Assembly: GCA_028564705.1 (NCBI GenBank)
Contig: JAPXFQ010000996.1
Location: forward strand, 62,001 to 126,000
Direction of reading: 5' to 3'
DNA: 64,000 nucleotides
Source: Apricaphanius iberus
Taxonomy: Eukaryota; Chordata; Actinopteri; Cyprinodontiformes; Aphaniidae
The translations under genes and the position numbers were made by a program. The notes under the pieces are model-generated. The model was not told where the DNA came from. It saw only the letters and a list, made by a program, of their open reading frames with translations, and searched no databases. This document shows, piece after piece, positions 13,501 through 64,000 of the stretch (position 1 is its first letter; each line of letters begins with the position of its first letter).

Positions 13501-15038
13501 AAAAGGGCTCTATGTGGAACATTTGACAGAGGATCAGAGAACATTGGCCAAGCAGCCTCGGTGCATCATAGAGGTTCTGGGTGAGCCAGCGCTGGCCGCT
13601 ACAAAGAGAGCTTGGGAGAGGTACAAAATGGTGTTATTTTTTTCTTCTTTTTTTTCTCCACCTGATAGAAAGCAAAAACACACAGAGATGTGACAGTAAC
13701 AGAGATGAGTGCTTCTGTTGGGTTTACAATCAGCTGCTGGTTCATCTAAGTACACGCCTAAGCAATCAAACAGTACTGGTATTAATGTCGCTTTTTTATT
13801 CAAACATTAGCAGTGGACTTTTTCCCTTTTTTCAACTACTCAGACTCAACCGTCACAACACACAAATAAATAAGAAAAAATAAATACATATTAGTCAACT
13901 TCTTTCTCATTAAATAAATAAATACATAATTTCTCATGTTTCTCCTCTCGTCTGTGAGGGTTTGTAGCAGGAACAGAGAAAGCACAAATAAAACAAAGGA
14001 AAACAGGAAAAAAGACAAAAAACAATTTTCTTGTAAAATTATCAAAAGAATTTCGATTTGTTATAAAACATCTGCACGTAAAAAGGTTTTTAAAAAACAA
14101 AAATACGCCTTGTCTATCGTAATAGATTCTTAAGACATCTGCAGATTGGTTTTCAGTAAAGTTGCATTTTTTTGTTTGTTTTACAAAACAAATTTATTAA
14201 TAAATAGATTGCTTTAAATAAATAAACCTCAATAACATAAAGGGTAGTAATAAGTTACAATTTAAAAGTTCACGAGTTTAAATAATTCATATTTGACAAT
14301 AATTATAGTACCACAAAATTATTCACTGAAATGAAGTGCAATTCCTATGTTGATAAATACTATTGATATGACTAAGTGAATCTGAAATGTGTGCACACTA
14401 TTCCTATCATGTTTCAGTTAAAAACAAAGTGGGCGCGTTTTTTTTTTTGTGGGGGGGGGGGGGGGGGGGGGCGGGTTCTGCTGAGATCTGCCTCAGTACC
14501 CGGGTTGTGGGCGGAGCAAACACACGTTCAGGTGAGAGGGCATCTCATTCAGCTGGGATGTGTGAGACTGTGTGTGGGTGTGGATCAGACAGCTGCTGAA
14601 CGTATGTGAGCGTCCCGGCCAATGCTACAGGACAGCTGTGAAAGGAGCAGATCCGCCTCCGCACCTTGTTCCAGATGAGCTGGAGCACCAACGCCCATCA
14701 GGTGGCGCTCCAGAAGCAGGTTCAGCAGGTTAACCCCTCAGGTTGACCTTCTAGAAACATTGTTCCTCCTTCTCCATCTACTCTCACTGAAGGTCTCCTC
14801 CTCTTGATCCCAGCAGCAGTATGGTGACGATTTTGGTCGCTTTTCTTCTACAGAGTGCTCCCTGGGTTGCTTTTATTTAGAATTTGCCACTTATTTGAGT
14901 AACCTGAATTCCCCATTTGTTTCTGAATCATATTTAAATACATTGATGAGCATTTCAGCATCTCTCCAACTCCTCCTGCATCCAGCTGTCCAGCTTCAGT
15001 AGCCACCTCCGATTTCGCCCTGCGCTGCATTTGGAGCA
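10555..15038 (-). other. myt1: Probable long 3' UTR of myt1
   Basis: No splice-compatible coding sequence follows the stop. In minus sense the stretch is mostly unique and ends near a poly(A) signal at 10578-10573, with AATAAA also at 14877-14872, 14198-14193, 13800-13795 and 11016-11011. The first lies about 165 bases past the stop, so alternative polyadenylation could give very different UTR lengths. A poly-G run (plus-strand 14451-14471) and AU-rich stretches lie within it. The extent is inferred from signals only. Confidence 0.5.
13862..13930 (-). promoter_or_regulatory. AU-rich element cluster in the probable 3' UTR
   Basis: Read on the minus strand this stretch contains overlapping ATTTA pentamers (AUUUAUUUAUUUA near 13910-13927) and a second AUUUAUUU near 13864-13872. 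A similar run lies at 14213-14228. Overlapping pentamers of this type are the hallmark of AREs that control mRNA stability. It counts only if the UTR extends this far. Confidence 0.4.
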
Positions 15039-57415
<42,377 letters not shown>

Positions 57416-57992
57416 CTGGGATGATAAGGAGAAGGAAGGAACCAGAGAGAGAGAAAGACACAGTCAGTGGTTAGATCGAGAAAAAACATCCAGAGTTCAG
57501 TGTCTTTGTGTGCTTCAAAATAGATGTTATAAAAAGATTTGTTCAAAATGTTCCCATTCAAACATGAATAAAGTGTGGTGCTGACGCATAAAGGCGATGA
57601 CATCTAGACATCTCTGTTCACACACACATCGCCGCTCTGTGACCACAGAAAAACAAAAACACATTTAAAACATGCTAACATCATGTTCACTCCATCACAA
57701 ATGAGGGTTACATGGGAAACAAACCACAAGCACCGACCCACCCCCATCACTCCCCCTGTAATTTCCTGCATCTGAGTGCTACTCATGATTGTGGTCTGCA
57801 CAGAGGCAACAGGCGGTGCCGGAGCAGCGGGCCACGGCCCCTGTAAGCAGAAGGCCGACAATCATAACTACGCTGAATATAATAATAAAGTGAAAACACA
57901 CAAGCCGCTGTAATAACCCTTTTAAGAAGAGGAGCTGTGTGTGTGTGTGTGTAAATCCCGGCTTTTAAAGCCACAAAGGAGCAGGTGTTAAC

Positions 57993-58028
<36 letters not shown>

Positions 58029-58974
58029 CATGGACCCCACCTCCTGGTTGCTACCTCTCCATGCTTAGGACTCCTCTATAAAGCTATCAGATGCTTTCTA
58101 GACACAATGGAGCCATTAGCTTTGATTACTGGACTCTGTTTTTTTCTATTTCTGCTATCCATTCTTTCTGTCCCACACTTCCTTCTTTACGCACCCTGTC
58201 TACAACCCTTTTATCCCCCTACAGACAGCCCGGCTTGCCCATCCACTTAACTGCTTTGTAGCTCCTCTTTAGTCACGTTGGCACAGTCACAGTGGGACTG
58301 AAACATAGGGTCCTGGTTTCTCTGAGTCGCTTTTTTTCTCTTCTTCACCCTATTTGGCAGAAACCCTTTCCTGCTAATAGACTACTTCTGAAAAGAAGAA
58401 GAGAACGAAGGATGCGAGGAGGATGAAACAAGCTGTTGTTCTTGTTAAAGGCTTTTCTTCGCCTCTGACTCCCATAGACGGTGCATTCATTAGCAGTTGG
58501 CTGAAGGTACAGGTGCAGCCCTGGGCCGAGCCCCTCCTCTCTGTCCTCTGGCCCAGCCTGCTCCTCTCAGGCCTCCACATTTTAATCAACCTATGTTGAT
58601 CCAAGAGTCCTACAACAGCCTGTAATAAGTGATTTTCTGCTTCTGACAGGGAAGAAGAGTGTATCATAATAATCCGGGAGCTCTTCATGAGGCTGGATCT
58701 TGGGTACAACCCAGATTTCACCTATAGCCACTTAACCATCTCTGAACAAAAAGACCAACTCTAAAGGGCTTATGATTCACTCAGAGTGGATTCTCTCTCA
58801 TAGAGAAAATCAACATAAAATATATAAAAGGCATTTTACAATTTTCCCATCATTTCCTAATATTACATCAAACTAAATCGTTCTTGTTTTAGGAAAGTAA
58901 TGATTCTTTTTTTCTATTTACGTTTGTTTAAGAATTTTTACTTTCTTCAAATAAGAAATGTACACACACACTAA
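57416..58974 (-). other. Upstream intron of myt1
   Basis: A strong pyrimidine tract abuts exon c1. TG and CA microsatellites lie at 57936-57952 and 57998-58025. No coding sequence; the 5' UTR exon is not recognisable here. Confidence 0.5.
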
Positions 58975-59345
58975 TGCCCCGTTTCCACAGAATGGTCTGG
59001 TCCGGCATGGTCCGGTCCGCGGCCCCATGAAGCAGGACCGTACGGGGCTGGAGGTGGTCCGCTTTGAGTTTCCGGACCAGGTCAGGGTGGTCTGAGTACG
59101 GTTGAAGTCATAATGCCACCTCTGTGATAACAACTATAAAAACAACTAGTTCTGATGGCAGCAAGCAGCAACCCAGTGTGGGCAACGGAGGAACTCCAGA
59201 CGCTTCCTCCTCCCTGTCGTACAACAACGTCCCCGCACGCTTCGGCAGAGTCCTGTCTGCACTGGGAAATGCAGACATGGAAGGTGAGCATTGCGCAATA
59301 GCGAGCCTGTCCGCACCCGTTCGGACCGCTCTGTGGAAACGAGTT
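58975..59345. mobile_element. Non-autonomous DNA transposon (MITE)
   Basis: CCCGTTTCCACAGAATGGTC at the left is mirrored by GACCGCTCTGTGGAAACGAG at the right. The interior is GC-rich with repeated TCCGG/CCGGA motifs. No clear target duplication was seen. Confidence 0.65.
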
Positions 59346-62300
59346 ATGAGGTTATTACTATGCCTTTAAATCATTTCTTTATATGTCTCTTAGAAATTAA
59401 TTAACACCATTTTCAATAAACATAGCTGTATACATATCTTGAAAAAGTTTCTCAGTGGAAAAGCAGGGGCATAATTTTTGGAGCTTATAATCTTCAACAA
59501 AACTGAGTGTTGACATATATTTGTCACATTTTTTTCCTCTGGCCTTCTTCCTGTCAATATACTAAAGTGAATGGAATGTTTGTCTGTATGATTGTACTGA
59601 AACATCTGTTGTGAATTGGCGCTATATAAATAAACTGAATAGAATTTAAAATAGACCACTACTGCCACTACATCTAAAAATAGTAAAAAATAAAAAAAAA
59701 TCAGGAAGAGATTTGTGGAGGCCCACAAGTCTGGTTCTTGGGTTAAAATTTCTAGATGGTTGATGGAGCCAGGTTCTTCCAAATGGAGAACTGTGTGTAA
59801 GTTTAAACAGCACAGGAATGGTCAGCTTTTATAGCATTCTAGAAGGAGATGTGTTCTTTGTACAATAATGACCATCATTACATTAGGACATTGCCAGCTG
59901 GGATGTATGTGAGTGGCAGGCTCATGCTGTGGGGGAAAAGCTGGTGGATTTCACAAAATGGCTTCATGAGGAAAAAACATTACGTGTAAATAATGAATCC
60001 CAAAATGTACAGTTGTAATCTTTTTTTTATTGAATTGATTACTTCTTTGTTTTTTGTTGTGAATAAATGCTATATAAACAAATCAGACCGAATTCAGCTG
60101 AGTGAAATTGACACTCTAAGTTCCAAGTTGGAAAAACCTGCGGAAGTCTAGTTCTTAGTGTGGAATAGGGGTTTCCACACTAACCCTAAACTCTAAATAC
60201 AAAATGGCTACCATGTGAGCGATACATTTTTCTGATTTCTTACTGAAAATTCTAGTAGATTAACAAGGTTACTAATGAGAAGCCAATGAAAAGATAATGA
60301 GAAGAAGAGCTTTTCAGCTAGAATCACACAGTTCAGAGCTTGATCAACGCTGACCAGCGAGTAGCCAGTTGGAAACGGAAAAACTTGACCTTTCTCTGAT
60401 TGGTGAACACATTATGCCTGTCAGAGCCATCGGCACTCCATCCTGATTATTGTCTACACCTTCCTCCAATCTCTGTGAAACCTGTTCCTTATTCCTACTG
60501 TATATTTAAGCCCTTCACCTCCTCTCACTCCCGTCAGATCATACTGTTTCTTCCTCCGTGTTTACCGTCAAACTGGTGTCCTCTCTTTGTCCCTCTAGTC
60601 CTGCCTTCATTATCATCAATACATTATTACTGTATCTAACCTGCATGTGGGTCCGTACAGCAACCAGGATACCTGAGAATGCCTGAGTGCAGCCAGTAAC
60701 AATAACTCTCTTCAGTGTAGACGCTGTTACAGAGTGAAGCAGACTCACAGCTGCTTAATTTCAGTTTTACATTATATTATGGTGGTTTAAAGCTTTATGA
60801 AAATCAGATATAAAAAACTGGACACAAAACTTTGATGGGTATCTATTTTCAACATGATTATCGAGCAGAATAACTTGTGTTTTGTGTTTTACTGCTGAGA
60901 ATATTTTTAGAGACATCCCCTAATGGCCAGTCACGACATAACACTTTAGTTTAATATTCAGTAGTAATAGAGCAGTAATATCCAGTAATGTTTACAAAAA
61001 CCATTCTCAACTCAAAAACCTTTAATAGACCAATAATCTCTAAGAAGCATGTCCAACAGAAAGACCTTTACCTAGAATAATCGGCTGCCTGTTACAATCC
61101 TCTTTCTATAAACCTCCATAATTAATATAAAACATTATTTCTCTATGTGACTAGTAGCGATTCTGACGGATGCAGTTGAGTTTAATTCATAAAGTGGCAT
61201 TTCACACCAAATATCATGACTTTGAGGCTATGAAGGCTTGAATAACAAGTACAAAACAGGTTGAAACGGACAAAATGTGCTTCAGGAGTATTTTAACTGG
61301 CTGAATGTAACTAGAGACTCAAACAGAGAATATCTTCATGATAGATCAAAATTCCTGCTTCATAATAAAATGTATTGCACTGTTGTGGTTCCTTTTCCCT
61401 TTCTTTGCATCCTCCTTGCATCAAGAGTAACCGGTTGAATCAAAACCTGGACTGAAAAGTGCTCCTGTTGCTTTCATGTTTGTGTAACCATAGTTACGTA
61501 CATTCAAATAGGTAAGCATATCAGAGATTTCGTCTTCTTCCTGTCCTTTTTTCTCAGTTCCAGCTCATTAAATTTGCATGAACACAAATTCACAGCAAAT
61601 AAATCCCACTGCAGACCGGCAGGCATTCAAAGGATCTCTTTCAAAGGGTTCGAAACTTGTCCTTTACACTCGTTTAATTAGGGCGCATCAACAATGTATG
61701 CATGTGGAAGCACAGACGGCGCGGTCAGTACGAAGAGGAGAGAAAAAGAGTTTGTGTGCAGAACCTGCTGTAGGTCCATGCATGTCATGTGCTTTAACGA
61801 GTGTGAAATGTGCAGAGCAGCTGCTGGTGAAGAAGAGAAAGAAATAGGAGGAGGAAGAAGACGATGCAGCTCTGCCCTTCAGGCTGTGTTGTACATTATC
61901 AATTACGTCCTTCTTTGTGTGCAGCGGCCAGAGCAGGAGGGTCTCAGCTCTGCTCTGAATTCTGACTGCTCCATGTAAATGTCTGGCCAGGGGCAACAAC
62001 TTCACAGAGAAGGTCACTCTTCATCCCCTGGTGCACATAAATGACTCTTTTATCCATTTTCATGTTTACAACAGCTGATGAGGAGAAGGAGGGAGGTTAA
62101 GGTGGAGTGGCGACACAGAGAGAGGAGTCAGAGGAGGCTGACATCTTCAAAAATGACCTGCAGACAGCAGCTGCCAATTAGAGCAGCGCTTCCATTGCCT
62201 AGCAGATGAAGCTGCGCCGCCTCCATGTTGGCGAGCCTCTCTGCACTTTCACCTTAGCAATTCACACATGGAAGAGCAGATGGGGGGTGGGGTGGTGGAC

Positions 62301-62765
62301 AGTGAGCATGTGTGACCACATACTGGGTCATATGTGTGTCTGCTGTCAGAGGTTTGCCATTTACAGTCTGAGTCATCCTGATGTGATTCAGAGTTCAGAT
62401 TTAAGCCTCTTTGAGCTCTGATCCAGGGTCAGTTTGTACTGCAGTTATCTTCCTGAAAACTGTAAGAGATGATGGTGTTGAAGGCGGAACCGTCAGGAGA
62501 TTATTTACTGATTATTATCTGCATCTCATTCCTGCAGCCATTAAGATTACCAGAACAGAAGCTAACAAAATGTGTGTTTCCTTCCCCAGAACTTAGAGTA
62601 ATTTGACCAGAATTTCCATTTCTTTGGGCCTACAGGGCCGATTTCAGGTCCATTTCAGGAACCGACAGAGTTCCTGTATGGGGGGTGTACAAGGAACAGC
62701 CCAATCGATTCGCTCAGTGGGAGCTGTGGTTAGGTTGCACTGATTGGTTGTAATTCAGAGGGAAA
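59346..62765. other. Gene-free stretch upstream of myt1
   Basis: Two short L2-tail scraps (59575-59645, 60035-60105). The block 61550-62270 is repeat-free and more GC-rich with some CpG (GACGGCGCGGTC, GCTGCGCCGCC) and may hold a promoter or 5' exon, but nothing decides it. Confidence 0.35.
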
Positions 62766-62850
62766 TTCAATTTCAATTCAATTCAGTTTATTTATATAGC
62801 GCCATTTCACAACAGATGTTATCTCAAGGCACTTTACAAAAGGAGAAATG
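62766..62850 (-). mobile_element. L2/Maui-like LINE tail (inverted)
   Basis: CAATTCAATTCAGTTTATTT then ATATAGCGCCATTTCACAAC is the reverse complement of the L2 3' end found elsewhere in the window. Confidence 0.8.
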
Positions 62851-64000
62851 AGAAAATGTTACTAAAAAACTGTCTTTGTAAAATTAATAAGAGATTATGG
62901 CATAGCAGTACATAACAATAGCAAATCCATGTTGATTTCTGCTGCTCTGGGAGCCTTTTTGGGCTGATTTCACTGCCACTACTCACAGCTGAAACAGTCC
63001 TGATATGCTGATGTCTATAGCTGATTCCTTAAAGGAGTCATCACCAGAACATTTTCACTTTTCCATGTGAAAACATGTATATTATGGTTTCCTAATGATT
63101 TTACACTGGCCGGTAATACAAAATTTAAAGTATAACATTTGTTTGCCCTAGGCTTCTTCAACCTGCCCATGTACAATCATTTACGTAATCATAATTTCTC
63201 GCCCGTCTTGACATCAGATCAGTAGAACATACAATAAATGGACATGGCAGACCAATGCTGCTCCAAGCCCGCCCCGCCCCTCTTATTCCGTCGAGTGCTG
63301 GCATTACTGAATTTGGATTTGGAGTAACCCAGAGTGCTTTGCGAATTTGGGACAATATCAGGTGAAGATTGTATTGAATCTCCGTTTAAATAGAGGGGCC
63401 CTTCCGACAATCAGAGACGGGCCTGCAATTCAAACAGAAAGGCTGTGGTATAACAAACAGCAGCTAACTGCTGATAGAGTATAGGTAAGGGAGCCACTTA
63501 GCATGAAACATATAGCACGTCATCTTGTGAAAAAATATCACATTTAGAGAAAAGGGTCAGAAAAGCTCCATATTTAATTTTTTCTCACTCGATTTTTTTT
63601 AGAATGGCCTGAAAGACAATAACAGAGCGTACGTATCCACAGTCGTAATATTCACTGATGGGCATTTTACATTAAAAAAGTAATTAGTTATATTTACAAA
63701 TTAGTTTTTTCAAAAAGTAATTCAGTTAGTAAGTCAGGTACTACACTGTAAAAGTAATTAGTTACTCAACAAAGTAACTATGGCGTTATAATATAATGCA
63801 GTTAGGTTTTATAATCTATAAACATAATAAACATAATATAGTATTTTCCAACATTTGGTATTTCAACTTGACTCATTAAGATAAGATGTCTGCAGAAAAT
63901 GAATAAAATATAAAAAGTAAATATTGGACATACATAATCACAAACTTTTCATAATAAGTGCAAAGCTAAGACAGATAAAAAAGACACAAAGGGAAATCTG
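62851..64000. other. Gene-free right end
   Basis: 62938-63035 resembles 7265-7355 (shared dispersed repeat). 63680-63790 contains AAGTAATTAGTTA-type motifs like the interior of the hAT MITE at 23210 and may be a piece of a related copy. Nothing coding was seen. Confidence 0.45.

Noticed and set aside
59124..59369. 81-codon open frame on the plus strand
   Set aside because: It falls inside the MITE with GTTTCCACAG ends, and its sequence is explained by the element.

Overview
This window is teleost fish genomic DNA. It contains introns, simple repeats and a typical fish mobile-element load: L2/Maui-like, RTE/Rex3-like and CR1/Rex1-like LINEs, Tc1, hAT and Harbinger elements, and tRNA-derived SINEs. 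One protein-coding gene can be supported. It is myt1 (myelin transcription factor 1, a neural CCHHC zinc-finger transcription factor) on the minus strand, running from its start codon at 57413-57415 to its stop at 15039-15041. I assign the MYT1 paralogue rather than MYT1L or ST18 from seven CCHHC fingers in a 1+2+4 layout and from MYT1-type linker segments recalled from the mammalian protein. I cannot tell myt1a from myt1b, and the species is not identifiable.

Layout, left to right. 1-4985 is repeat-rich: a broken coding-like scrap, a hAT transposase relic with a BED finger, and two ~570-bp direct repeats bracketing ~2 kb of degenerate tandem repeats. 4985-6598 is a 5'-truncated LINE with an open reverse-transcriptase frame. 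7858-8373 is a Harbinger-type MITE with TTA duplications. 8663-10225 is a full-length but dead Tc1-like element. About 10555-15038 is best read as the long 3' UTR of myt1. 15039-57415 holds 21 coding exons, plus one candidate 60/63-bp cassette exon at 44796-44858. 57416-64000 should hold the 5' non-coding exon(s) and promoter, but I could not place them.

I worked the exon model out by hand from splice sites, codon phase and conserved sequence. The conservative model has 3675 coding bases (1224 residues); adding the cassette and an N-terminal extension of exon c5 would give up to about 1299. Every junction keeps frame. The protein order is: finger 1, an acidic region with a poly-Glu run, fingers 2-3, the MYT1 central domain, fingers 4-7, and a C-terminal coiled coil.

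The most interesting points are the identically split zinc-finger exons, the unpredicted in-frame cassette, a non-consensus splice donor at exon c16, a UG-repeat tract beside the donor of the acidic exon, an antisense 28S rRNA fragment joined to an L2 element in an intron, a Rex3-like element nested in an L2 element, and a hAT MITE sitting inside an older inverted repeat. I saw no new multi-gene system.
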